A stretch of 64,000 bases of DNA from Agarilytica sp033852165 (GCA_033852165.1 JAWSUZ010000063.1:1-64000), one strand, 5' to 3'; positions 17,267-26,562 are shown, counted from the stretch's first letter. Numbers and translations: made by a program. Notes: generated from the letters alone by a model not told the origin.

Positions 17267-17998
17267 ATGAATTCTGTGATGTATAAGATCCTGCTCGTTG
17301 ATGATGACGTGGAGTTGTGCGAATTGCTTTGTGAGTTTCTCAATGGCGAAGGCTTTGCAACGAGTGCGGTCCACAACGGTCAGGCGGCTTTGGACGCGGT
17401 GAAAGCGGAAGGGCAATACGATGCCTTGGTGCTGGATATTATGATGCCCAAAATGAGCGGTTTGGAGGTGTTGCAGCTGTTGCGCCAACGGGTGTCGACA
17501 CCTGTGATTATGTTGACTGGGCGGGGTGACGATATTGATCGCATTGTGGGCTTGGAAATGGGCGCGGATGATTACTTGGGGAAGCCGTGCAACCCTCGGG
17601 AGCTGGCTGCACGGCTGAAGGCTGTACTGCGCCGTGCGGGGGCTTCGAATCGCTTAGCTGGAGGTTCAACAAGCCTGAGTTTGCATGGCATAAAAATGGA
17701 TGCGGGGCGACGGGAGGTCAGTGTCGATTCGGAGCCGCTGGAACTCACCAGCGCGGAATTTAATACCTTGGAGCAATTAATGGCATCTGCGGGAAAAGTG
17801 CTGAGCAAGGAATATTTAACTGACAAGGTTTTACACCGAAAACTTGGTGCTTACGATCGCAGTATTGATGTGCATGTGAGCCGTATCCGGCAAAAATTAA
17901 CCAAGGCGGGGAAGGACCCGGCATTGCTCAAAACAGTGAGAGGGGCGGGGTATCAGTTTGTTAGCGCGGAAAAGCCCGAAGTGAAGGGGGACCGTTAA
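17267..17998 (+). CDS. cpxR: CpxR-like OmpR-family response regulator
   Basis: The receiver domain (about residues 6-118) has the acidic pocket VDDD, phospho-acceptor Asp57 in LVLDIMMPKMSG, and the conserved TGRGDDIDRI and KP sites. The C-terminal winged helix includes LTSAEFNTLEQLM, DRSIDVHVSRIRQKL and VRGAGYQFV. This is an OmpR/CpxR-type DNA-binding regulator. The start is ATG 17267 or 17279. The upstream TTG at 17234 is unlikely, because the extension YRYLATPH is not family-like. The kinase gene starts two bases after its stop. The CpxR box and the divergent spy-like gene support the CpxR assignment. Confidence 0.88.
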   Translation: MNSVMYKILLVDDDVELCELLCEFLNGEGFATSAVHNGQAALDAVKAEGQYDALVLDIMMPKMSGLEVLQLLRQRVSTPVIMLTGRGDDIDRIVGLEMGADDYLGKPCNPRELAARLKAVLRRAGASNRLAGGSTSLSLHGIKMDAGRREVSVDSEPLELTSAEFNTLEQLMASAGKVLSKEYLTDKVLHRKLGAYDRSIDVHVSRIRQKLTKAGKDPALLKTVRGAGYQFVSAEKPEVKGDR

Positions 17999-17999
17999 G

Positions 18000-19433
18000 G
18001 TGTTTAAATTTCGCAGTTTATTTTGGAAGATATTTTTTGCGTTTTGGTTGGCCAGCTTATTTGTTATTTTTGCCACCATATTTGTGGTGTTGAAACACAG
18101 TAAGACTATCGACGTTAAAGAAAAGCACCGGCAAAAAATCGAACAGGTTAGCCGCGTAATTGTTGATGCTTACGAGGAGGGTGTTCCTTTTCAATCGATT
18201 CACCAAGCTCAAAAACGATTTAGGCGGATGCCGGAACTGCATGCTTTTCATCGGCATCATTGGTTGAAAATATTGGATTCTAAACATAAGGAGATATTTT
18301 TCCATGATCCTAAGCTAATGCGGCAACAAAATTCAAAACATAAACCCAAGCCTGGAGAGCGCCCAAACTGGGACGTGATTAATCGTCCTATCGAGCATTC
18401 GATATCGAATAAAAAATCGAAACCCCGAAAAAGGATTTCCTTTGAATTTACCAGTGCCAGTGGTGAACGCTACCGTGTGGAGACGAACCCTGGGGTGGTG
18501 CCGATGTTTATGCGCACTATCCTCCACGGCCTCACCCGTTTGCAGTTTGTGCTTATTTTATTGGCTTCTAGTGTGGTGAGTGTTTTGCTCACTTGGATGA
18601 TTACACGACCTTTAAAAATACTGGGCGCGTTTAGCCGCAATTTTGCTGATGGCGATTTTCAGTTGCGGTTGGATGACGTTCTGTTAACGCGTGGTGATGA
18701 AATTGGTGAACTCGCGCGGGACTTTAATGCTATGGCGATTAAGGTAAGTCAAAATTTCGAATTTCAGCAACAGCTTATGCATGACGTTTCCCATGAGTTA
18801 CGTGCTCCGTTAGCTCGCTTGCAGGCGGCTTCTGCGATTTTGCAGCAGCAGAGTTCGGATGGTGATTCGAAAATGATTGAACGCATTGACCTTGAGTGTG
18901 AACGCATTGATAAGCTGATACAGGGAATACTCGATTACACGCGAATGGAGCAGGCAGCGGCGGTTAAATCAGCGGTTAATGTGGAGGTGTTATTAGGGAC
19001 GGTGTTGGAAAACGTTCAGTTTGAATTTAAGGCCCGTACGATAAACATAGGGTTTGATGACGATTGTTCTTCTCAACAACTCTTCATAAATGGGTATTTG
19101 GATTTATTGCAGAGTGCGTTGGAAAATATCTTGCGCAACGCTTGTAAATACAGCCCTGCAAGTACGCTAATCGAAATTACCGTTAGTCGTGCCCCGGAGT
19201 TTATTACGATTCGCATACGTGATTTCGGCCCAGGTATTGATGAGGGCGAGTGTGAAAAGTTACTCACGCCTTTTTATCGTGGTGGAAACGAAATGCACAC
19301 AGAAGGCTTTGGCCTGGGTTTAAGCATTGCTCAGCGGGTGGCGAAAAAACACGATGGGTGTGTGTTGTTAGAAAACCACCCTGGAGGTGGTCTTGATGTG
19401 AGTATGCAGTTACCTTGCGATAATATTGATTGA
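18000..19433 (+). CDS. cpxA: CpxA-like sensor histidine kinase
   Basis: This 477-residue kinase has a first transmembrane segment (about 7-30), a periplasmic sensor of about 145 residues that is very rich in Lys, Arg and His, and a second membrane segment (about 180-200). A HAMP linker follows, then the HisKA box MHDVSHELRAPLARLQ with His265 as the phosphorylation site. The ATPase motifs are the N box (ALENILRNACKYSP), DFGPGID and GFGLGLSIAQRV. The start is GTG 18000, directly after cpxR. It senses envelope stress and phosphorylates CpxR. The basic periplasmic loop would suit binding to an acidic partner, which is inference. Confidence 0.87.
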   Translation: MFKFRSLFWKIFFAFWLASLFVIFATIFVVLKHSKTIDVKEKHRQKIEQVSRVIVDAYEEGVPFQSIHQAQKRFRRMPELHAFHRHHWLKILDSKHKEIFFHDPKLMRQQNSKHKPKPGERPNWDVINRPIEHSISNKKSKPRKRISFEFTSASGERYRVETNPGVVPMFMRTILHGLTRLQFVLILLASSVVSVLLTWMITRPLKILGAFSRNFADGDFQLRLDDVLLTRGDEIGELARDFNAMAIKVSQNFEFQQQLMHDVSHELRAPLARLQAASAILQQQSSDGDSKMIERIDLECERIDKLIQGILDYTRMEQAAAVKSAVNVEVLLGTVLENVQFEFKARTINIGFDDDCSSQQLFINGYLDLLQSALENILRNACKYSPASTLIEITVSRAPEFITIRIRDFGPGIDEGECEKLLTPFYRGGNEMHTEGFGLGLSIAQRVAKKHDGCVLLENHPGGGLDVSMQLPCDNID

Positions 19434-19459
19434 TTGATTTCCTTTTCGGTTTTAGGGCC

Positions 19460-19505
19460 GTGTCTTACCCAAAGAGTATCTTTGCCTGAATATTACATCG
19501 AAGCC
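19460..19505. repeat. Half-copy of the 209-bp hairpin repeat found near cbiG
   Basis: GTCTTACCCAAAGAGTATC followed by TTTGCCTGAATATTACATCG and AAGCC matches, with few differences, the right end of the element at 59868-60076. Only this one arm is present, so it is a truncated or solo end. It lies between cpxA and the convergent kinase gene. Confidence 0.7.
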
Positions 19506-19569
19506 CGGAGGGGATTAATGGTGCGCTGCTAGCTGCTAAGAAAATTACTCTGAAATTCCCCTCTCTTCT

Positions 19570-21012
19570 TTATTCCGGGTTTTTCAGCTCTGGCAGCTCT
19601 TGAAGCTCTTTAAGCGTTGGTTGTTCTGGCATTACGTTTAAGGCTTCTTTCAGTGTGTCGCGTGCTTCACTGAGTTTGTTTTCACCTCGTAATTTACTAA
19701 TTTTACGTTTGACTGCATCGGCAATCGCGCCCGTAATTTCTAAGGCTTTTGTATTGCCGGGTTGTAGTTTTAATATGGCGACATACACTTCTGCAGCATT
19801 GCTGGTCGGGGGGCTAAGGTATCGGCCCACGGATGCGTGCGCGTCGGCAACTTCAAATAGACGGTCGATCTTACTCTGAATTGTGGTGGGGATTTTTTTG
19901 GCTGTGGCGAACCAGATGCTATTCTCTGAGCCGGTTGCGCGGTCATCTCCCATCCGATCAAACTGCCACCATCCGGCGAGGCTGGATGCAACGATGACGA
20001 TGATGGTTAATATGGCGGGTAGGACGCGTTTATTGTTTTGCGATGGCGGTTCGATTCCATCAAGAAATTTTTCTATTGTCAGTGTGCGGCTTTCTCTGCT
20101 CAGTGATACGGATTGTTTGAGAATTCGGTTAGCCTCGCGACTGGTGCCTTTGATTGTCGGTGGGGATAGTTTTGCCTCTATCGCTTTGATGGAGGTTTCG
20201 CCGTTGTATGGGTGTTTACCGGTAAGCAGTTGGTAGGCCACGCAACCGAGTGCGTAAATATCGTCGCGAGGGTCTGGGTCTTTACCTAAAAACATTTCTG
20301 GGCTGGCGTATCGAGGGGTAATGGCTCCCCACATACCGGGATCAAAAACGGTTTGGTCGTTGCTGTTCTCTGATGTGTTTGACGCGCGGGCGATACCAAA
20401 ATCCAGTATTTTTACATTGCCATTGTTGGTAATGAATACATTGCCGGGTTTGAAATCGGAGTGAACAATATTTTCACTGTGGGCGTATGCGAGTCCTCGG
20501 GCCATTCCCTGAATAATGGGGAGGGCTTCTTTAAATGGTAGGCCGCGATTAATCGATTTTTTTAAAAAATCAGAAAGCGGTTCGCCTTCCAATAACTCCA
20601 TGCACAAGTAGGCATCGTTTCCGTCTCGATCGAAATCATAGACGGTGGCCACATTGGGGTGGGCGAGTTTTTGAGATTTTTTGGCCTCTCTTTGCAAAGA
20701 AATTAGTGAGGCTTTGGTGTCTTTGAGTTCGGCAGTGATTAATTTAATGGCGATATAGGGTTCGCGATCTTCAGTTTCTTGTTTGCGTAAATCCAATGCG
20801 CGATAGACCACGCCCATTCCGCCTCGGCCAATCTCTTCTTCGAGTATGAAGCGTTCTTTAAGGCATGATCCTACAGTTGGACAGGGTGACGTGGGTTGAG
20901 TGTGTAAGTGTGTTTTTGACAGAATGGTTTTTTCGTCGTTATTGATTACTTCTGTGTTTTCTTCTGGGCTGGGGGAATTTAATGCTGATATTGATCCGTT
21001 GTTTTCTATCAT
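19570..21012 (-). CDS. Transmembrane Ser/Thr protein kinase (PknB type), caspase-linked
   Basis: This 480-residue protein has an N-terminal Hanks-type kinase domain (about 50-310). It has the glycine loop IGRGGMGVVYRA, a YIAIKLI lysine, catalytic HSDFKPGNV, DFGIARA and an APE-like YASPEMF. The catalytic HRD arginine is serine, so it is a non-RD kinase that may not need activation-loop phosphorylation. A transmembrane helix (about 335-355) leads to a periplasmic helical TPR-like tail with two VYVAILKLQPGN-type units. Its start overlaps the stop of the caspase-like gene by four bases (ATGA), so translation of the two is coupled. This suggests the kinase signals with, or controls, the secreted caspase-fold protein. 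That link is inference. Confidence 0.88.
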   Translation of the reverse strand: MIENNGSISALNSPSPEENTEVINNDEKTILSKTHLHTQPTSPCPTVGSCLKERFILEEEIGRGGMGVVYRALDLRKQETEDREPYIAIKLITAELKDTKASLISLQREAKKSQKLAHPNVATVYDFDRDGNDAYLCMELLEGEPLSDFLKKSINRGLPFKEALPIIQGMARGLAYAHSENIVHSDFKPGNVFITNNGNVKILDFGIARASNTSENSNDQTVFDPGMWGAITPRYASPEMFLGKDPDPRDDIYALGCVAYQLLTGKHPYNGETSIKAIEAKLSPPTIKGTSREANRILKQSVSLSRESRTLTIEKFLDGIEPPSQNNKRVLPAILTIIVIVASSLAGWWQFDRMGDDRATGSENSIWFATAKKIPTTIQSKIDRLFEVADAHASVGRYLSPPTSNAAEVYVAILKLQPGNTKALEITGAIADAVKRKISKLRGENKLSEARDTLKEALNVMPEQPTLKELQELPELKNPE

Positions 21013-22583
21013 TTTTCAGGAACCGTTTTAGGAACCAGTAAAAACTCACCGAATTCATGTTCGCTTTCTTGAAGCTTTGCATACAAAGGCGTTTGTTCTA
21101 CATTCAGTTCTTTTGCCCGAATTTCAACTTTACGTTTTACTTTCATAAATATGTCGGAGCTTTCAATAATGCCGTTGCTTTGTTTGAGTACGTCGATAAA
21201 GGCACTGGCAAAAACCGAATGTCCGTTACCTCCGTCGTCGAGTACGGGTTTAATGCCGCCGGATGTGAGTAGGTGGCGAGACGGCGTTTTGGCCATTGTG
21301 CGAAGCCACTGGTTGCGGGCATCTTCGCTCATGCCTGCGTCTAGATTAATGGCTGTGTTGCGTGTGAGTGCGCCGGAATAACACGAATCGGCCACTAGCA
21401 GTACGTGTTTGGCGGACATGGAATTAACGATGTCGGTAATGGCAATCGTTGAGATCCAGTTGGCGGTGCTTGTGGGTTCAGCGTCTGTGGGTAACCAATG
21501 GCCTCGATTATTGGTTTTATCGAAAGCGCCGTGACCCGCGTAATAAATGAGTAAGTTGTCTTTGTCGGTGAGCTTACTGCGAACATCATTTAATGCTGTC
21601 ATCATTTGATAACGCGTGGCGTCGTTAAGGTTGGTGACGTTAAACCCGAATTTATTTTGCAGTAATTCACCGAGGACTTTTGCATCGTTGGCGGGGGTGA
21701 TCAGCGGGTCCATGTGTTGGTATTGGGTGTTGGCAATGATGAGCGCATAGTAATTACCGTATTCATCGTCGCTGTTGCTGTCTGCAATTTTTAACCCTTC
21801 TGGTAATGCTTTATGCAAGTGAAACTCGACATTGTGTCGTTTGCCTTGTTTATCGATGGCGATAACATCGACAGTGGTTTTGTCTTTTTCGAGTGTGACT
21901 TTGGATTTAAATACGCCGTTTTGATCAAACTCTGCAGACGCACCGTTAACAGTGACGGAAATTAAGCCGGCAGGAGCGTCCACTTTCCCAATGATCACGC
22001 GTTCGCTTAGGTCGGCACTGGTCATGATTTTTGATATGGAGCGAGTGCTCGCAATAGCAGGGTCCAGAATGTTAATGCTGGGTCCGTCCATTTCGATTGC
22101 CGGGGTTTGTATTGGGGATCGAGTGTTTTGTGCGACGGCTCCGTTTTGAGCGTTATTGGATCGCGCATTATGCTGAGAACGATTATGTGGCGGGTGGTGA
22201 GGCCGGTGCGCTTGTCCACCGTCATGATTGTGCACGTCGATGCGAACATTGGGGCCGTATGCGCGATGAAGTTTCGCTGAACGGCCTTCTTTAATTTGCT
22301 GCATAATATTTCGGGCTTCGGATTTTGTCACCCAAATCACTTTAAAGCCGCCTGTTGTTCCTCTCGACTTGATCATCACTTGCTGAAGTTTTTGCGATGC
22401 GTCGTTGGGGTCGTTGCACCAAGCGTCGCTAATCTTGTGGAGTTTGCGAGGTTCAAATGTGGTGAAGCCGGATTCGCCATTGCAGCCGGTCGTCTCGGCG
22501 ATGACTTCAATGTCACTGTATGCCAGGGCTTGCGTGCTGAGTAGGCCGGTAAGCCCAGCCAAAAGAAACGGTAGTATGCGCAT
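21009..22583 (-). CDS. Secreted caspase-fold (peptidase C14) protein
   Basis: This 524-residue protein has a signal peptide (MRILPFLLAGLTGLLSTQALA). The N-terminal part is unassigned, followed by a His/Asn-rich linker (about 115-150). An Ig-like module of the glucodextranase-B type (about 192-257) precedes a C-terminal caspase domain (about 270-515). The catalytic dyad is visible as YYAGHGAF (His near 348) and ADSCYSGAL (Cys near 399), with the entry strand YYALIIANTQYQ. The fold is that of metacaspase/orthocaspase-type peptidases. The domain would be periplasmic or exported, unlike most defence caspases. It overlaps the downstream kinase gene by four bases. Confidence 0.88.
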   Translation of the reverse strand: MRILPFLLAGLTGLLSTQALAYSDIEVIAETTGCNGESGFTTFEPRKLHKISDAWCNDPNDASQKLQQVMIKSRGTTGGFKVIWVTKSEARNIMQQIKEGRSAKLHRAYGPNVRIDVHNHDGGQAHRPHHPPHNRSQHNARSNNAQNGAVAQNTRSPIQTPAIEMDGPSINILDPAIASTRSISKIMTSADLSERVIIGKVDAPAGLISVTVNGASAEFDQNGVFKSKVTLEKDKTTVDVIAIDKQGKRHNVEFHLHKALPEGLKIADSNSDDEYGNYYALIIANTQYQHMDPLITPANDAKVLGELLQNKFGFNVTNLNDATRYQMMTALNDVRSKLTDKDNLLIYYAGHGAFDKTNNRGHWLPTDAEPTSTANWISTIAITDIVNSMSAKHVLLVADSCYSGALTRNTAINLDAGMSEDARNQWLRTMAKTPSRHLLTSGGIKPVLDDGGNGHSVFASAFIDVLKQSNGIIESSDIFMKVKRKVEIRAKELNVEQTPLYAKLQESEHEFGEFLLVPKTVPEK

Positions 22584-22813
22584 TATTATTCTTGCCTTTT
22601 ATCCAATTAAGGGCGATTTAACATGTAAACTTGGCTTGATAATACCGTTTTGAGGGGGATGTTTGTAGCAGTTTTTGAGGGCTGAATTGGCGGCCTTAAG
22701 TCTTTTTCTTACGCAGTTCTTTGGTGCGTGCTTGTACTATTCTTAAGGATACGCGCGGTGGGTATTTCATATGGTTCTTCGCAGAGCCCTCAAAGTTTAG
22801 GTACTGGTTCATT

Positions 22814-23215
22814 ATGTCGAAAACCAATAGCGAAATTATCAAAAAGTATATTCAGCAGGTCTGGGAGGCGGGGAACTCCCGGATTATAGAAGAGCTGATT
22901 GCGCCGGATTTCGAATACAATGTGTCTATCTCAAAGGAGGTTAAAGATAAGGCTTGGTACTGCCGTTTTGTGGCGACTATGCGGCAGCCTTTTGTGAATA
23001 CGAAGGTCGAGATCATTAGCGTGGTTGCTGAGGATGACAATGTTGCCATTTATTTTCGGATTTTGGGGAAGCAAGCGGAGAAAGCCTTCGGGATAGAATC
23101 GAGGGGGAAAGAGGTGTATGTCGACGTCATGTCATTTTTTACGTTGAAGGGTGGGAAGATCACCCGTTGTCAGGCGGTCATGGACTTGGGGGCTATGACG
23201 GCGCAGTTGAAGTAG
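22814..23215 (+). CDS. SnoaL/NTF2-like protein
   Basis: This 133-residue protein has the NTF2-like layout. A first helix (IIKKYIQQVWEAGNSRIIEELIAPDFEYN) precedes beta strands with VEIISVVAEDDNVAIYFRILG and a final VMSFFTLKGGKITRCQAV strand. SnoaL-like proteins include ester cyclases and many small binding proteins, so no reaction can be named. I take ATG 22814. The in-frame extension back to 22721 has no family-like residues. It is divergent from the caspase gene. Confidence 0.7.
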   Translation: MSKTNSEIIKKYIQQVWEAGNSRIIEELIAPDFEYNVSISKEVKDKAWYCRFVATMRQPFVNTKVEIISVVAEDDNVAIYFRILGKQAEKAFGIESRGKEVYVDVMSFFTLKGGKITRCQAVMDLGAMTAQLK

Positions 23216-23389
23216 CGTTTAAGGTTATCGCTGATTTAGGCCAAATAATGGCGCTATATTGATCGATTGTTTCTTGCTCTTCGCATTCCTGACTAAACTC
23301 ATTTCTAGGTGGCTGTGTTTCTGGTTTGGCATACTTTTGATGTATGCCTACGGGGACGAGCCTGTTAAGTGAGACTGCTGAGTAATCGT

Positions 23390-24424
23390 ATGAAGCCCCT
23401 TATTTTGGTTGTTGATGACTGCGAAGTTTACTTAGAAATGGTTGCTAGTAGTTTGGAGGAAAAGTACAAAGTTATCACAATGGATTCTACCGAAAATTGC
23501 CTTGAAGCCATTAAAGAGTTAAAGCCTGATCTTATCTTTCTCGACATTATTATGCCGGGTCTGGATGGGTATAGCATCTGCCAATTACTGAAATCTTCAG
23601 ACGATACGGCGTTTATTCCTGTGATTTTTCTATCGGGCTTGGATCAAGTCTCTGATCGTATAGAGGGCTATGCCTGTGGCGCTGAGGATTATATTACGAA
23701 GCCTTTTGATGAGGATGAGCTTTTTCATAAGGTCGATGTAGCCCTAGACAATGCGAAGCGGCAGCAAAAATGGGCTAAGCAATATGAAAATAACCGAGAG
23801 CAGGAAAGCGTGGCGCGTAGTGCCATAGATCAGGTGTTTGAAATGGGCGCTTTGATGGGCTTCCATCAAAAAAGTGGCCAATGTTCGGATGGGGATGATT
23901 TGGGGGCTGAGGTTATTGAGGTATGCCATGCGTTGGGTTTGGATGCTGTGGTTCAGATGCAAACACGTAAGGGGGTTCGTCACACGGGTTGCACTTCCGA
24001 TAGCCTCGAAGCTAAGTTACTTTTTAAGAGTTTTAGCTCGGGTTGCGACCTTCATGTTCGCAATCGCTCAGTTTTTCATAGCAATAGCTTGTCAATTTTA
24101 ATCAAAAATATGCCGCAGGATGATGATATTCGCTATGGGCGATTTAAAGACCATTTACAGATGTTGGTCAATTCTGCGAGCCACTGTTTGGAGGCGATTG
24201 AATATGCGGCTGTGGCTGCCACTACGAAAAACAGAGAGAGTGTTGCAGGTTCCTTGGATTCTTCTGGGGATACTATGGGTGGGCTTACAACGAAGCTTTC
24301 TAGCCTGTTAGAGAGCATGAGAATTTATACAAAGGCTCTGCCTGTTGAGGCGAATGCGATTGGTGAGCTGGAAAGGCAGATTGACCTTTGTGTGAACTGC
24401 GTTAATAGCATTGGTAAGGCTTAG
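23390..24424 (+). CDS. Response regulator with uncharacterised C-terminal domain
   Basis: The N-terminal receiver domain (about 1-125) is complete: LVVDDCEVY, phospho-acceptor in LIFLDIIMPGLDGYS, PVIFLSG and EDYITKPF. A coiled linker follows, then about 210 residues without DNA-binding or GGDEF motifs. This part looks GAF-like or helical (EVCHALGLDAVVQMQTRKG, HLQMLVNSASHCLEAIEYAA). The output is therefore likely protein interaction or ligand sensing. ATG 23390 (MKPLILVVDD) fits better than GTG 23369. No cognate kinase is adjacent. Confidence 0.8.
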   Translation: MKPLILVVDDCEVYLEMVASSLEEKYKVITMDSTENCLEAIKELKPDLIFLDIIMPGLDGYSICQLLKSSDDTAFIPVIFLSGLDQVSDRIEGYACGAEDYITKPFDEDELFHKVDVALDNAKRQQKWAKQYENNREQESVARSAIDQVFEMGALMGFHQKSGQCSDGDDLGAEVIEVCHALGLDAVVQMQTRKGVRHTGCTSDSLEAKLLFKSFSSGCDLHVRNRSVFHSNSLSILIKNMPQDDDIRYGRFKDHLQMLVNSASHCLEAIEYAAVAATTKNRESVAGSLDSSGDTMGGLTTKLSSLLESMRIYTKALPVEANAIGELERQIDLCVNCVNSIGKA

Positions 24425-24498
24425 TTTCCGCGTCTCTCGTTTCAATCTCGTTCCAGTCTCGTTCCAATGCTATTGAGTTGAGTTGGGTTGATGGGAGG

Positions 24499-24631
24499 GC
24501 TTCAGTATTTCGTAAGGTATTTCCAATACATGCTACAAGCGCATCCTATGGGCATCGCTAATGCCATCCTCGAAATACTCTACGTCCATGTAATTCATGG
24601 CATTAAGCGGTATAGGAGCAGCTTCTGAAGC
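24499..24631 (-). repeat. ANGGAY-loop hairpin element (degenerate copy)
   Basis: On the plus strand TAC-GTCCAT-GTA (24581-24592) forms a hairpin whose minus-strand loop reads ATGGAC. TAATGCCAT at 24559-24567 pairs with ATGGCATTA at 24597-24605 around it. The core order matches the better copies at 39.3 and 55.3 kb. The outer stem is weak, so this is an eroded member. Confidence 0.55.
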
Positions 24632-24769
24632 ACTGAAACGACGTGCAAGCATCGACTTAATTTAACTTCCAATGTGTTCAGCATTGCATTTTCGGCCTCC
24701 CATTTTTTCCATTGACTGTATTGGTGCTCAGGTGAATACTCTCCTCTCTATTTTGGGCGGAATTGCATC

Positions 24770-25051
24770 ATGGGCGTTAAAGACAGTATCAGGCCGGTTT
24801 TTCGGCCCATTTTGAATATTTTTGAGTCATCTGAGGGGCCGTACTCGTATAAATCATCGCATCGGGTGATTTTGCTTGTGATGGGGGTTCTCTTTTCGCT
24901 GTTGGCGACGGCTGTATTGGTGATTTCTGGTGGGGCTGAGTTGGGGTATTTGTTACCGGTTGTTATTTTTGGCGGGACGGGCTTGGTGAGCCTTGTTGTA
25001 GGGTTTCTGGGGTCGGATCGGGCAGTGGCTAAGATTTGGGGTAGCCGTTGA
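24770..25051 (+). CDS. Small two-helix inner-membrane protein
   Basis: This 93-residue protein has a polar N terminus (FESSEGPYSYKSSHR). Two hydrophobic helices follow (about 34-54 and 59-78) and then a basic tail. I do not recognise the family. Composition and reading frame look real, with ATG 24770 preceded by GGGCGGAAT. It stands between two hairpin repeats. Confidence 0.6.
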   Translation: MGVKDSIRPVFRPILNIFESSEGPYSYKSSHRVILLVMGVLFSLLATAVLVISGGAELGYLLPVVIFGGTGLVSLVVGFLGSDRAVAKIWGSR

Positions 25052-25221
25052 CGGCTGTTTGCGTTTTGTATGCGAGTTGGATGTGAAAATTAGGATGTAC
25101 TGAAATTCAGTGCTGGCATTCGATGTTTGGAACGTTGAATCTATGGATGGGGAATCACTGCTGTCCCAGTTAAATAAATCGTATTGTTCTGCGAGTTAGC
25201 TGCATTGGTGCGTCACGTGGA

Positions 25222-25413
25222 AAGTTTTTTACCGCCGACATGAAATCGGCATTGTTCTCTCCGGCTCGTCTTAAACCCGTCAATGGGGGCTCGGACTCAG
25301 CATCCCTCGGCAATTGCTCCATGCTTACTCTATTACACGCCGTCCTGGCGTAATGCTGCATACGGTCTGAGAGATCAACACCAAATTCATATCTAACATT
25401 TTACCGGGGCAGT
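25222..25413 (-). repeat. ANGGAY-loop hairpin element, copy with extra hairpin
   Basis: This copy matches the element at 53062-53208 along most of its length, including CCGACATGAAATCGGCATTG, TAAACCCGTC, GGGGGCTCGGAC, GCTGCATACGGTCTG and ATATCTAACATTTTAC. It carries an additional hairpin ACGCC-GTCCT-GGCGT (25337-25351), whose minus-strand loop is AGGAC. The outer arms pair TTGTTCTCTC with GAGAGATCAA. It lies between two plus-strand genes and downstream of the small membrane protein. Confidence 0.75.
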
Positions 25414-25490
25414 AGTGACAGGTGATCCATTATGTGTGAGTGGACGTATGTTTTGTGGAAAATTAAATTTATATAAATAGAGACTGTACG

Positions 25491-25910
25491 ATGGACCAAA
25501 ATTCAATATTATTTCCTGTTATTGCCTTAGCTTTTTTAACTTTTTTTATTGGTTTCTGGCTGGGGAAAATTAGACTTTCTTCTGTGAAAAAAGGTGAGCT
25601 GAAACTCGGCTATTATAAAGTGAATAAAGGCCAAGAAGTGCCGGAGCATATGGCGCAGGTGAGCAATAATTACGATAATTTGTTATCGCTTCCGATGCTG
25701 TTTTATGTGCTTTGTATTTTGTTGTTTGTGACTAAAGAGTTTGATTTTGCTCAAGTTGTTTTAGCCTGGATCTTTGTCTCCCTTCGTTTTCTTCATAGTT
25801 TTATTCACACGACTTACAATAATGTTCGGCATCGTATGCGGTCTTTTCTAGGAGGGGTGGTTGTGTTGCTCGCGATGTGGGTTTTGTTTGCGGTGCGTCT
25901 GGTGGGCTAA
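25491..25910 (+). CDS. MAPEG-family membrane protein
   Basis: This 139-residue protein has four predicted membrane helices. MAPEG features are the polar loop with EVPEHMAQVSNNYDNLLSLPMLFYV after helix 1 and the RFLHSFIHTTYNNVRHRMRSFLGG motif between helices 3 and 4. Eukaryotic relatives act on glutathione and eicosanoid substrates. The bacterial members are mostly uncharacterised. The L,D-transpeptidase gene follows 27 bases later and may share its transcript. Confidence 0.82.
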   Translation: MDQNSILFPVIALAFLTFFIGFWLGKIRLSSVKKGELKLGYYKVNKGQEVPEHMAQVSNNYDNLLSLPMLFYVLCILLFVTKEFDFAQVVLAWIFVSLRFLHSFIHTTYNNVRHRMRSFLGGVVVLLAMWVLFAVRLVG

Positions 25911-25937
25911 TCCGCTTTCTTTTATTGGGTTTAGGGT

Positions 25938-26426
25938 ATGCCATTGTTTAAATTTTTGTTTGTTTTGTCTGTGGGCTTGGTGTTTGCGAATATTGCCTGT
26001 GCAAAGGTCGATTTAGTTGTTGTGGAAAAATCGAAGGAGCGGTTGGTTTTCTTGGATGCTGGTCGTGTTGTGAAGGAGTATACGGTGGTCTTTGGTGCAA
26101 ACCCAGTTGGGCACAAGCAGCAAGAAGGTGATGAGCGCACTCCAGAAGGGGCGTATGTTCTCGATTATAAAAAATCGGATAGCGCCTTTTATAAATCCAT
26201 TCACATTTCCTACCCCAATGAAGCTGATCAGCTTAGGGCGGAAGATTTAGGTGTAGCCCCTGGTGGGTTTATTATGATCCATGGGCAGCGTAATGGCTTG
26301 TCTTGGTTGTCACGATTGACGCAGTTGTTTAACTGGACGGATGGTTGTATTGCGGTAACGAATGCTGAAATGGATGAGATTTGGCAGTTGGTTGAAAAGG
26401 GCACGGCGATAGAGATTAAACCTTAG
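25938..26426 (+). CDS. L,D-transpeptidase family (YkuD/YafK-like) protein
   Basis: This 162-residue protein has a signal peptide (FLFVLSVGLVFANIACA) and one YkuD domain. It includes FGANPVGHKQQEGDERTPEG, SIHISYPN, a MIHGQ histidine and the nucleophile motif TDGCIAVTNAEMDEIW. The last matches the YafK group more than the SHGC-type enzymes. Such proteins cut or form peptidoglycan cross-links, or release Braun-type lipoproteins, in the periplasm. The domain is complete but short, without a LysM module. Confidence 0.85.
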   Translation: MPLFKFLFVLSVGLVFANIACAKVDLVVVEKSKERLVFLDAGRVVKEYTVVFGANPVGHKQQEGDERTPEGAYVLDYKKSDSAFYKSIHISYPNEADQLRAEDLGVAPGGFIMIHGQRNGLSWLSRLTQLFNWTDGCIAVTNAEMDEIWQLVEKGTAIEIKP

Positions 26427-26466
26427 CAGGCTCAGTCTTAATGACCTTTCCCTGCTAGGCTGCATT

Positions 26467-26543
26467 GTCTCCCGTCTCCCGTCTCCCGTCTCCCGTCTCC
26501 CGTCTCCCGTCTCCCGTCTCCCGTCTCCCGTCTCCCGTCTCCC
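26467..26543. repeat. Heptanucleotide array, 11 copies of GTCTCCC
   Basis: Eleven exact head-to-tail copies of GTCTCCC are followed directly by three imperfect octamers (GTTGTACC, GTTGTACC, GTTTTACC) that run into the 3' end of the kinase gene on the minus strand. The same heptamer in the same orientation occurs 13 times at 35691-35781. There is no spacer structure, so it is not a CRISPR. Confidence 0.97.
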
Positions 26544-26562
26544 GTTGTACCGTTGTACCGTT

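Noticed and set aside
26467..26543. Possible CRISPR array
   Set aside because: The unit is seven bases with no unique spacers, and there are no cas genes in the window.
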